Part shown: piece by piece, positions 34,431 to 43,344 of the stretch
How the letters are laid out: the number at the start of each line of letters is the position of its first letter
Position numbering within the stretch: the stretch's first letter is position 1
Assembly (NCBI RefSeq): GCF_001940165.2
Contig: NZ_CP135162.1
Span: forward strand, 124,001 to 188,000
DNA length: 64,000 nucleotides
Reading direction: 5' to 3'
DNA from: Roseburia sp. 831b
Lineage (GTDB): Bacteria; Bacillota; Clostridia; Lachnospirales; Lachnospiraceae
Translations under genes and position numbers: made by a program
Notes under the pieces: generated by a model
The model's input: the letters and a program-made list of their open reading frames with translations, nothing else
What the model was told of the DNA's origin: nothing
Database searches by the model: none

Positions 34431-35885
34431 ATGAAAAAGAAAGTAAGAAATGTTGTTTTTGCCATGCTTGCGATTGTATGCATGATTGCAAGTAATATTA
34501 CCCCTATGACAGCATATGCACTGGACGGTGCATCAGGAGATGACATAAGAACATTTCAGTTTGATGTGACCTTTGAAGGAACAAGAATGGAAGGTACCTT
34601 TATTGAAGTTTTTGAGATGGACTTTGCAAGCACAAAGCCAACAGATCAAAAATATATCAAGATTGCAGAGGGAACCTCTGTTGTTTCCTGTAAGTTGAAT
34701 TTAACACAACTGTTAATAGACAATAAGTTTATTTATACAAGATTTCTTTTACCGGAAGGGTATGAATTCAGTAACGTCGAGCTTGATGAAAATAACAATC
34801 CAACAGATATCCAGACGGATTACTGTGTATATGCCATTGAGGATTTGGAAGAGTATGCAGATGGTGATACGATTTCTTTTACGGATGTCATGAAGAAAGA
34901 ACCACAAACACCGGATACACCAAGTACACCGGATACACCAGGTAACCCGTATACACCAAGCACACCAGATACTCCAAGTACGCCAGATGTACCAAGTACA
35001 CCAGATACTCCAAGTACTCCAGACGTACCAAGTACCTCGGATGTACCAAGTAACCCAGATACACCAGGCACACCGGATGTGCCAGAAACCCCAGATACAC
35101 CAAGCACGCCAGGAACATCAGGTACTGCTGTGACAACAACCAATCAGTGGAATGAAGTCAGCACGATGTTAAAGGAAAATGAGACTGGAAAAGTAAATGT
35201 GAAAAAGGATGCATCTTTCAGTACGGTAGTGGAAAAAGAAGTATTGAGTGATATTTTCCATACCATGAAAGATACCAAGAAAGATGTTACATTTTCCTTT
35301 GCAGATGAAGATGGAGACACCGCATATAGCTGGAGTTTTTCCGGAAGCGATATCACAAAGCCGGATGCCACTATTTTAGATTTTAAGGTGGAAACCAATG
35401 CGAAGATTGACGACGTGGAAAGTGCGATTACGGCAACCGGAACAAAAGGCCAGTATGAGACGGTTCATTTTTCACACGAAGGAGATTTACCGGGAACTGC
35501 AACCGTAACTGCAAAAGTAGATTTACCGGATCAGAAAGTTTATTTTTAATACTATAACCCTGTGACACGTTTCTTAGAGCTTGTCAGCGATCAGGCAGTG
35601 GTACAGAATGGATATGCAACATTCCAGATTGAGCATTGTTCTGATTACGTGTTATCCACAGAGAAGCTGGATTTAGATGCCGGTAAAAAGGTGGAAGAGA
35701 CGCCACAGACTCCAAGTACTCCAAATACGGATACACCATCTGTGTCGGAGCAGAATGTACCACAGGTGCAGGCGTCCAGCGCACCAGATACCGCAGATAT
35801 GTCAAACGGTGTTGTGCCGATGACGATTGGCTTGCTTGCCGGTGCAGCATTGTTATTTTTGAATACCAAAAAAGAAAAAGAATAA
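34431..35885 (+). pseudogene. Surface protein with Pro/Thr repeats, interrupted by an in-frame TAA
   Basis: A single reading frame runs from 34431 to 35885 with one stop, TAA at 35547-35549. Upstream are a signal peptide (cleavage near TAYA-LDG), a beta domain, a repeat region built of TPSTPD hexapeptides (about residues 155-230) and a helix-strand domain. Directly after the stop, YYNPVTRFLELVSDQ continues the same beta domain. Next come a TPSTPNTDTPS linker, an APDTAD motif and a C-terminal hydrophobic anchor with KKEKE tail. Without the anchor the first product would be released. A nonsense mutation, a recoded stop or a sequencing error are all possible. Confidence 0.8.
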
Positions 35886-35889
35886 CCAC

Positions 35890-35918
35890 TTGACTTTTCA
35901 GGCTCTCATAGCTATACT
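35890..35918 (+). promoter_or_regulatory. Promoter of the ileS T-box transcript
   Basis: TTGACT at 35890-35895, a 17-nt spacer and TATACT at 35913-35918; start near 35925. Confidence 0.7.
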
Positions 35919-35929
35919 TATTCCTAGAT

Positions 35930-36256
35930 TTTATAAAATAAAGACGATGACGAAGACAGTAGTTTTTAGGAGAAAGGCAAAGAGAGCCGGAGTAGGTGAG
36001 AACCGGTGTGAGTATCCTGATTATGAACATCACTTCCAAGTTGCAGCTTGAAATTATTTCTGACAGAGCAGAAAATGTGGCAAATACATTTTTTACAAAT
36101 GCAATCAGATAAGAGTAGATGCTGACGTTTTTCCAACGTTAACAGGAACGGGTATGAAATTTCTTATCTATCAGATAAGAGAGGAGTACATTGTAATTAG
36201 GTGGTACAACGACTTTTAAGGCTCTCGTCCTATTTACAGGACGGAGCCTTTTTCTG
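35930..36256 (+). promoter_or_regulatory. T-box riboswitch controlling ileS
   Basis: This leader RNA senses uncharged tRNA-Ile and permits read-through when isoleucine is limiting. The conserved T-box sequence is visible as AATTAGGTGGTACAACG (36195-36211), directly followed by the terminator stem GGCTCTCGTCC / GGACGGAGCC and T5 (36219-36253). A plausible specifier is ATC at 36029-36031 in GAACATCAC, followed by the AAGTTGCAG segment seen after specifier loops. An AGAGAGCCGGAGTAGGTGAG segment fits distal stem I. The specifier position is inferred partly from the downstream gene. Confidence 0.92.
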
Positions 36257-36306
36257 CTTTATAGGAAAATCCTATAAAGTCAACAAGAAATAAAGGAGAT
36301 TGTGAA

Positions 36307-39300
36307 ATGTATAACAAAGTTGAAACGAATATGAATTTCGTCGACAGAGAAAAACAGACAGAAAAGTTCTGGGAAGAACATGACATTTTTAAAAAATCCA
36401 TGGAACAGCGTAAACAGTGTGAAACTTACACCTTTTACGATGGACCTCCAACTGCAAATGGTAAACCACATATCGGACACGTTTTAACACGTGTTATCAA
36501 AGATATGATTCCAAGATACCAGACCATGAAAGGAAAATACGTTCCGCGTAAAGCTGGATGGGATACACACGGTCTTCCAGTCGAACTTGAAGTTGAAAAA
36601 ATGCTCGGCTTAAACGGAAAGGAGCAGATTGAAGAATACGGTATGGAGCCTTTCATCAAAAAATGTAAGGAATCTGTATGGAAATACAAAGGAATGTGGG
36701 AAGACTTCTCTGGAACTGTCGGTTTCTGGGCAGATATGGAGAACCCATATGTTACTTACGACAACAACTTTATCGAGTCCGAATGGTGGGCATTGAAACA
36801 GATTTGGGATAAGAAGTTATTATACAAAGGATTTAAGATTGTTCCTTACTGTCCTCGTTGTGGTACACCACTTTCTTCCGCAGAGGTTTCCCAGGGATAC
36901 AAGACGGTGAAAGAACGTTCCGCAGTGGTTCGTTTTAAGGTAGTAGGAGAAGATGCTTACTTCCTTGCATGGACCACAACTCCATGGACACTTCCATCTA
37001 ACGTGGCACTTTGTGTGAACCCGGATGAGACCTATGTAAAAGTAAAAGCAGCAGACGGCTATACTTATTACATGGCCGAGGCACTTCTTGACAAAGTTCT
37101 TGGCAAGCTTGGAACTCCTGCTAAGAAAGGAAAAGACGGCGAACCAGACCAGGAAGAAGTAAAAGCTTACGAAATTTTAGAGACTTACAAAGGAAAAGAC
37201 TTAGAATACAAAGAATACGAGCCACTTTATGCATGTGCAGCAGAAGTTGCAGAAAAACAGCATAAAAAAGGTCACTTCGTAACCTGTGATTCCTATGTAA
37301 CGATGTCAGACGGTACCGGTATCGTTCATATCGCACCTGCATTTGGTGAGGATGATGCAAATGTTGGACGTAAATATGACCTCCCATTTGTACAGTTTGT
37401 AAATGGAAAAGGTGAATTAACAGAAGAGACACCATACGCTGGCTTGTTTGTTAAGAAAGCAGACCCAGAAGTATTAAAAGACTTGGATGCGCAGGGCAAA
37501 CTTTTTGACGCACCGAAATTCGAGCATGAATATCCACACTGCTGGAGATGTGATACTCCATTAATTTACTACGCAAGAGAATCCTGGTACATCAAAGAGA
37601 CCGCTGTAAAAGATGACTTAATCCGCAACAACAATACCGTAAACTGGATTCCAGAATCCATCGGTAAAGGACGTTTCGGTAACTGGCTTGAAAATATTCA
37701 GGACTGGGCAATTTCCCGTAACCGTTACTGGGGAACTCCATTAAACATCTGGGAATGTGAATGTGGTCATCAGGAATGTATCGGAAGCCGTGAGGAACTT
37801 GCAAAACGTTCCGGTAATCCAGATGCTGCAAAAGTAGAGCTTCACAGACCATACATCGATGAAGTAACCTTTACCTGCCCGGATTGTGGAAAAACAATGC
37901 ACCGTGTACCAGAAGTATTAGACTGCTGGTTTGATTCCGGAGCAATGCCATTTGCACAGCACCATTATCCATTTGAGAACAAAGATGTCTTTGAAAAACA
38001 GTTCCCGGCACAGTTTATTTCTGAAGCAGTAGATCAGACCCGTGGATGGTTCCATTCTCTGATGGCAGAATCTACACTCCTTTTCAATAAGGCACCTTAC
38101 GAGAACGTTATCGTATTAGGTCATGTTCAGGATGAGAACGGACAGAAGATGTCAAAATCAAAAGGAAATGCAGTAGATCCATTCGAGGCATTAGAGACAT
38201 ACGGAGCAGATGCAATCCGCTGGTATTTCTACATCAACAGTGCACCATGGCTTCCAAACCGTTTCCATGGAAAAGCAGTACAGGAAGGACAGCGTAAATT
38301 CTTAAGTACTTTATGGAACACGTATGCATTCTTCGTACTTTATGCAAACATCGACAATTTCGATGCAACAAAATATACGTTAGACTATGACAAACTTTCC
38401 GTTATGGATAAGTGGCTGTTATCCAAATTGAACTCCGTTGTCGGAGAAGTTGACAACAACCTTGGAAATTACCGTATTCCAGAGGCTGCAAGAGCATTGG
38501 ATGAGTTTGTCGATGAGATGAGTAACTGGTATGTAAGACGTTCCCGTGAACGTTTCTGGGCAAAAGGAATGGAGCAGGATAAGATTAATGCTTACATGAC
38601 ACTTTATACAGCACTTGTAACCATCAGTAAATGTGCAGCACCTATGGTTCCTTTCATGACAGAGGACATCTACCAGAACCTTGTTTGCTCTATTGATAAG
38701 AGTGCACCGGAAAGTATTCATTTGTGTGACTTCCCAGTGGTAAATGAAGCTCATATCGATAAAGAGTTAGAAAAGAACATGGACGAAGTCTTAAAGATTG
38801 TAGTAATGGGTCGTGCATGCCGTAACGGCGCAAACATCAAGAACCGTCAGCCAATCGGCAACATGTTTGTAAAGGCGCCGGTTGCACTTGATGCATTCTT
38901 TACAGAAATCATCGAGGATGAATTAAATGTGAAGAACGTAAGCTTTACCGATGATGTCAGCGCATACACAAGCTACACCTTCAAACCACAGCTTCGTACC
39001 GTAGGACCAAAATATGGTAAGTTCTTAGGACAAATCCAGAAAGCATTAGCAGGTCTTGATGGCAATAAAGCAATGGCTGAGTTAAAAGCCAATGGATTCC
39101 TTGCATTGCCGGAAGTAAATGATGACGTAAAACTTGCAGAAGAAGATTTACTGATTACCATGACGCAGATGGAAGGATATGTGACAGAGGGTGATAATAC
39201 CGTGACGGTTGTCCTTGATACAAATCTGACACCGGAATTGTTAGAAGAAGGTTTTGTGCGTGAGATTATCAGTAAGATTCAGACTATGAGAAAAGAAGCT

Positions 39301-39498
39301 GGTTTCGAGGTTATGGATAAGATTGTGGTATCTTACGAGGCAGAAGGAAAAGCAGCAGAAATCTTTGAAAAACACGGAAATGAAATCATTGCCGAGGTTA
39401 TGGGAAATGAAATTCATGCCGGCAACTTAGAAGGTTTCGAAAAAGAATGGAACATCAACGGTGAAAAAGTAACACTTGCCGTTAAGAAAACAGAATAA
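36307..39498 (+). CDS. ileS: Isoleucyl-tRNA synthetase, type II (eukaryote-like)
   Basis: Charges tRNA-Ile; 1063 residues, class I synthetase. The HIGH motif is PHIGH near residue 54 and KMSKSKGN begins at Lys614. The CP1 editing domain (GDEAYFLAWTTTPWTLPSN-type segment) and a WDTHGLPVE motif are present. The wording FYDGPPTANGKPHIGHVLTR and the absence of the C-terminal zinc finger of E. coli IleS place it in the type II group, which in other bacteria is poorly inhibited by mupirocin. Controlled by the preceding T-box. Monocistronic, with its own terminator. Confidence 0.97.
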   Translation: MYNKVETNMNFVDREKQTEKFWEEHDIFKKSMEQRKQCETYTFYDGPPTANGKPHIGHVLTRVIKDMIPRYQTMKGKYVPRKAGWDTHGLPVELEVEKMLGLNGKEQIEEYGMEPFIKKCKESVWKYKGMWEDFSGTVGFWADMENPYVTYDNNFIESEWWALKQIWDKKLLYKGFKIVPYCPRCGTPLSSAEVSQGYKTVKERSAVVRFKVVGEDAYFLAWTTTPWTLPSNVALCVNPDETYVKVKAADGYTYYMAEALLDKVLGKLGTPAKKGKDGEPDQEEVKAYEILETYKGKDLEYKEYEPLYACAAEVAEKQHKKGHFVTCDSYVTMSDGTGIVHIAPAFGEDDANVGRKYDLPFVQFVNGKGELTEETPYAGLFVKKADPEVLKDLDAQGKLFDAPKFEHEYPHCWRCDTPLIYYARESWYIKETAVKDDLIRNNNTVNWIPESIGKGRFGNWLENIQDWAISRNRYWGTPLNIWECECGHQECIGSREELAKRSGNPDAAKVELHRPYIDEVTFTCPDCGKTMHRVPEVLDCWFDSGAMPFAQHHYPFENKDVFEKQFPAQFISEAVDQTRGWFHSLMAESTLLFNKAPYENVIVLGHVQDENGQKMSKSKGNAVDPFEALETYGADAIRWYFYINSAPWLPNRFHGKAVQEGQRKFLSTLWNTYAFFVLYANIDNFDATKYTLDYDKLSVMDKWLLSKLNSVVGEVDNNLGNYRIPEAARALDEFVDEMSNWYVRRSRERFWAKGMEQDKINAYMTLYTALVTISKCAAPMVPFMTEDIYQNLVCSIDKSAPESIHLCDFPVVNEAHIDKELEKNMDEVLKIVVMGRACRNGANIKNRQPIGNMFVKAPVALDAFFTEIIEDELNVKNVSFTDDVSAYTSYTFKPQLRTVGPKYGKFLGQIQKALAGLDGNKAMAELKANGFLALPEVNDDVKLAEEDLLITMTQMEGYVTEGDNTVTVVLDTNLTPELLEEGFVREIISKIQTMRKEAGFEVMDKIVVSYEAEGKAAEIFEKHGNEIIAEVMGNEIHAGNLEGFEKEWNINGEKVTLAVKKTE

Positions 39499-39510
39499 TC
39501 ATAAAAAATA

Positions 39511-39554
39511 TAAAATCTGGCAGAATCGGTTGGGATATCTGCCAGATTTTGTTG
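39511..39554 (+). terminator. Terminator of ileS
   Basis: AAAATCTGGCAGA pairs perfectly with TCTGCCAGATTTT; the loop is 13 nt. Confidence 0.88.
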
Positions 39555-39627
39555 TATAATAGTAGAATATTATGGAAATAAGTTTGATGTAGAAGGCGAA
39601 GGGATTTTATAAAGGAGGACTTGGAAC

Positions 39628-42093
39628 GTGAAGAAACCGAAGTTTGACAAAAAGGAATTTATAGCAAGTATTGAGGAAAATCTGAAGAACTTATATCGTA
39701 AACGGTTAGACGAGGCAAACCAGCAGGAGATTTTCCAGGCAGTTTCCCTGCGGGTAAAAGAAACCATCATCGACCAGTGGATGGCAACCCAGAAGGCAAT
39801 CAAAGAGGCGGATCCAAAGATGGTCTATTATATGTCGATGGAGTTTTTGATGGGGCGTGCATTAGGAAACAACCTCATTAACATGGCGGCATATGATGAG
39901 GTAAAAGAGGCATTAGAGGAAATCGGCTTTGACCTGAACGTGATTGAGGATCAGGAACCGGACCCGGCACTTGGCAATGGTGGTTTGGGGCGTCTTGCAG
40001 CCTGCTTTATGGAATCTTTGGCAACTTTGGGATATGCAGCTTACGGCTGTGGAATCCGTTACCGCTATGGTATGTTCAAACAAAAGATTGAGGACGGTTA
40101 TCAGGTTGAGGTGCCGGATAACTGGTTAAAGGATGGCTATCCATTCGAATTAAAGAGATCCGAATATTCCTTTGAGGTCAAATTCGGCGGTTATGTAAGA
40201 GCGGAGGTAAGGGAGGACGGAAAAACACATTTTGTACAGGAAGGCTATCAGTCTGTCCTTGCCGTTCCTTATGATATGCCAATCGTCGGCTACAACAACA
40301 ATATGGTCAATACCTTAATGATCTGGGATGCCCTTCCAAAAGAATGCTTTGAGTTGAATTCCTTCGATAAAGGAGATTACCACAAGGCAGTGGAGCAGGA
40401 GAATCTGGCGAGAAACCTGGTCGAAGTACTTTATCCAAACGATAACCATATTGCAGGAAAAGAGCTTCGCTTAAAACAGCAGTATTTCTTTGTATCCGCA
40501 AGTTTACAGCGTGCGATTGCAAGATATAAGAGAAGACACGATGATATTCATAAACTGCCGGAGAAGGTAACGTTCCAGCTGAATGACACGCATCCTACCG
40601 TAGCGGTTGCGGAACTGATGCGAATTCTTGTGGATGAGGAAGGACTGTCCTGGGAGGAAGCATGGGAGATTACGACAAAGTCCTGTGCGTACACCAATCA
40701 TACGATTATGTCGGAGGCACTGGAAAAGTGGCCAATCGAAATCTTTTCCAGATTGCTGCCAAGAATTTACCAGATAGTAGAAGAAATTAACCGTAGGTTT
40801 ATTTTGAACATTGAGGCAAAATTCCCAAACAATCCATATATGATTCAGAAGATGGCAATTATCTACGATGGTCAGGTGAAGATGGCACACCTTGCGATTG
40901 CAGCAGGTTATTCCGTAAATGGTGTGGCAAGACTTCATACGGAGATTTTAAAGAATCAGGAATTAAAAGAGTTTTATCAGATGTTCCCGGAGAAGTTCAA
41001 CAACAAAACCAACGGTATTACGCAGCGTAGATTCTTACTTCACGGAGATCCGTTGTTAGCTTCCTGGGTAACTGACCACATTGGAAATGACTGGATTACC
41101 AACCTTTCCCACATCAAGAAACTTGCTATTTATGCGGATGATGAGAAGGCGCAGCAGGAATTTTTAAATATCAAATACCAGAACAAGTTAAGACTTGCAA
41201 AATACATCAAGGAGCACAATGGCATTGAGGTAGACCCGCGTTCTATTTTTGATGTGCAGGTCAAGAGGCTTCACGAATACAAACGTCAGCTGTTAAATAT
41301 TTTACACGTCATGTATCTGTACAATGAATTAAAAGAACATCCAGATATGGAGTTCTATCCAAGAACCTTTATCTTTGGGGCAAAGGCGGCAGCAGGCTAC
41401 CGCAATGCGAAGCTGACAATTAAGTTAATCAACAGTGTGGCAGATGTCATCAATCATGACAGCAGCATCAATGGCAAGATTAAGGTTGTCTTTATCGAGG
41501 ATTACAAGGTATCAAATGCAGAGTGGATTTTTGCGGCTGCGGATGTCAGCGAACAGATTTCAACAGCCAGCAAGGAAGCATCGGGAACCGGCAATATGAA
41601 GTTCATGTTAAATGGTGCCTTAACACTTGGAACGATGGATGGAGCCAACGTGGAAATTGTCGAGGAAGTCGGCGAGGAGAATGCATTTATTTTTGGCATG
41701 AGCTCCGACGAGGTCATTGAGCATGAACAGAAACGTGATTATGACCCAATGCAGATTTTCAATCAGGATCAGGATATCCGGAAGGTGCTGATGCAGTTAA
41801 TCAATGGTTATTATGCGCCGGATGATTCCGAACGTTTCCGCGATTTGTACAATTCACTTTTGAATACACAGTGTACGCAGTATGCAGACACTTACTTTAT
41901 TCTTGCTGATTTCCGCTCTTATGCAGAAGCTCAAAAGCGCGTGATGAAAGCATATCAGGATGAAGCAGGATGGGCAAAGAGTGCGATTTTAAATATCGCA
42001 CATTCGGGAAAATTCTCGTCCGACCGTACCATCGAAGAGTATGTAAAAGACATCTGGCATCTTGACCGTATCAAGGTTACGATGGAGGACTAA
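39628..42093 (+). CDS. glgP: Glycogen/alpha-glucan phosphorylase
   Basis: Releases glucose-1-phosphate from glycogen or maltodextrin using pyridoxal phosphate. The protein is 821 residues, complete for the GT35 family. The PLP lysine is Lys658 in EASGTGNMKFMLNGALT, preceded by the family hallmark EDPALGNGGLGRLAACF-type segment near residue 110. Start is a GTG with AAAGGAGG upstream. It stands alone: no other glycogen genes are nearby. A TATAAT at 39555-39560 just after the ileS terminator is a candidate -10. Confidence 0.97.
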   Translation: MKKPKFDKKEFIASIEENLKNLYRKRLDEANQQEIFQAVSLRVKETIIDQWMATQKAIKEADPKMVYYMSMEFLMGRALGNNLINMAAYDEVKEALEEIGFDLNVIEDQEPDPALGNGGLGRLAACFMESLATLGYAAYGCGIRYRYGMFKQKIEDGYQVEVPDNWLKDGYPFELKRSEYSFEVKFGGYVRAEVREDGKTHFVQEGYQSVLAVPYDMPIVGYNNNMVNTLMIWDALPKECFELNSFDKGDYHKAVEQENLARNLVEVLYPNDNHIAGKELRLKQQYFFVSASLQRAIARYKRRHDDIHKLPEKVTFQLNDTHPTVAVAELMRILVDEEGLSWEEAWEITTKSCAYTNHTIMSEALEKWPIEIFSRLLPRIYQIVEEINRRFILNIEAKFPNNPYMIQKMAIIYDGQVKMAHLAIAAGYSVNGVARLHTEILKNQELKEFYQMFPEKFNNKTNGITQRRFLLHGDPLLASWVTDHIGNDWITNLSHIKKLAIYADDEKAQQEFLNIKYQNKLRLAKYIKEHNGIEVDPRSIFDVQVKRLHEYKRQLLNILHVMYLYNELKEHPDMEFYPRTFIFGAKAAAGYRNAKLTIKLINSVADVINHDSSINGKIKVVFIEDYKVSNAEWIFAAADVSEQISTASKEASGTGNMKFMLNGALTLGTMDGANVEIVEEVGEENAFIFGMSSDEVIEHEQKRDYDPMQIFNQDQDIRKVLMQLINGYYAPDDSERFRDLYNSLLNTQCTQYADTYFILADFRSYAEAQKRVMKAYQDEAGWAKSAILNIAHSGKFSSDRTIEEYVKDIWHLDRIKVTMED

Positions 42094-42120
42094 AGGTTTC
42101 CGAAAAAACAAAAAGATAGG

Positions 42121-42149
42121 TTGCGGGAAACCAGGATAAATTATATAAT
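42121..42149 (+). promoter_or_regulatory. Promoter of trpS-dnaE
   Basis: TTGCGG at 42121-42126, a 17-nt spacer and TATAAT at 42144-42149. No T-box or tryptophan attenuator is recognisable in the remaining 80-nt leader. Confidence 0.6.
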
Positions 42150-42231
42150 AAGAAAGCATAAACTTTTCGAAAAAGAAGATAGAAACTGGTTGACATAATA
42201 TCAATCAGAGAGGGATAGAGGAGAAAGAAAA

Positions 42232-43329
42232 TTGGAAAACAGACCACAGATTATTTTAACGGGAGATCGTCCAACCGGTAAATTACACGTAGGACATTAT
42301 GCAGGATCTTTAAAAAGAAGAGTAGAGCTGCAGAATTCTGGCAAGTTTGATGAGATTTACATCATGATTGCAGATGCGCAGGCACTTACGGACAATGCGG
42401 ATAATCCTGGCAAGATTCGTGACAATATCATCGAAGTTGCTCTTGATTATCTTTCAGTTGGAATTGATCCGGCAAAGGCAAATATTTTTATCCAGTCACA
42501 TGTGACAGAACTGACAGAGCTTAGCTTTTATTATATGAACCTGGTTACCGTTTCCAGATTACAGCGTAACCCAACGGTAAAAGCAGAGATTCAGATGCGT
42601 AATTTTGAAGCAAGTATTCCGGTTGGATTTTTCAATTATCCAATCAGCCAGGCTGCTGACATTACCGCATTTGAGGCAACCACGGTTCCGGTTGGAGAAG
42701 ACCAGATGCCGATGTTAGAGCAGACCAAAGAGATTGTACACAAGTTTAACAGTGTCTATGGCGAGACTCTGGTAGAGCCAAAGATTTTATTGCCGGACAA
42801 TAAGGCATGTCTGCGTCTTCCTGGTATCGATGGAAAAGCGAAAATGAGTAAATCCTTAGGAAACTGTATCTACCTTTCCGAATCAGAAGCAGATGTGAAG
42901 AAAAAGGTAATGTCCATGTTTACGGACCCAGATCATATCCAGATTAGTGATCCGGGAAAACTGGAGGGCAATACCGTATTTACTTACCTGGATGCGTTCT
43001 GCAAGGATGAGCATTTTGCGGAATACTTACCAGAATATGCAAACTTAGATGAATTAAAGGCACATTATCAGAGAGGCGGACTTGGCGATGTGAAGGTCAA
43101 GAAATTCTTAAACAATGTGTTACAGGAAGAATTAAGCCCAATCCGTGCACGCCGTGCCGAATATGAGAAGAATCTGGATGAAGTTTACGATATCTTAAAG
43201 AGAGGCAGTGAGACTGCAAGAGAAAAAGCAGCAAAGACGCTTGCAAAAGTAAAACACTCCATGAAGATTGATTATTTTGAGGATGAAAGCTTTTTAGCAG
43301 AGCAGAAAAAGAAATACTCCAATTCATAG
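42232..43329 (+). CDS. trpS: Tryptophanyl-tRNA synthetase
   Basis: Charges tRNA-Trp; 365 residues, class Ic synthetase. The HIGH-type motif is GKLHVGHYAG and the KMSKS loop is GKAKMSKSLGN. The start is a TTG (MENRPQIILTGDRPTG) after AGAGGAGAAAG. The C-terminal extension beyond the usual 330-340 residues is helical and Lys-rich. dnaE follows after 15 bp, so the two are co-transcribed. Confidence 0.96.
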   Translation: MENRPQIILTGDRPTGKLHVGHYAGSLKRRVELQNSGKFDEIYIMIADAQALTDNADNPGKIRDNIIEVALDYLSVGIDPAKANIFIQSHVTELTELSFYYMNLVTVSRLQRNPTVKAEIQMRNFEASIPVGFFNYPISQAADITAFEATTVPVGEDQMPMLEQTKEIVHKFNSVYGETLVEPKILLPDNKACLRLPGIDGKAKMSKSLGNCIYLSESEADVKKKVMSMFTDPDHIQISDPGKLEGNTVFTYLDAFCKDEHFAEYLPEYANLDELKAHYQRGGLGDVKVKKFLNNVLQEELSPIRARRAEYEKNLDEVYDILKRGSETAREKAAKTLAKVKHSMKIDYFEDESFLAEQKKKYSNS

Positions 43330-43344
43330 AACAGGAACAATGAT

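Noticed and set aside
42094..42231. T-box or trp attenuator before trpS
   Set aside because: No GGTGG-type T-box sequence, no Trp-rich leader ORF and no terminator in the 138-bp gap.
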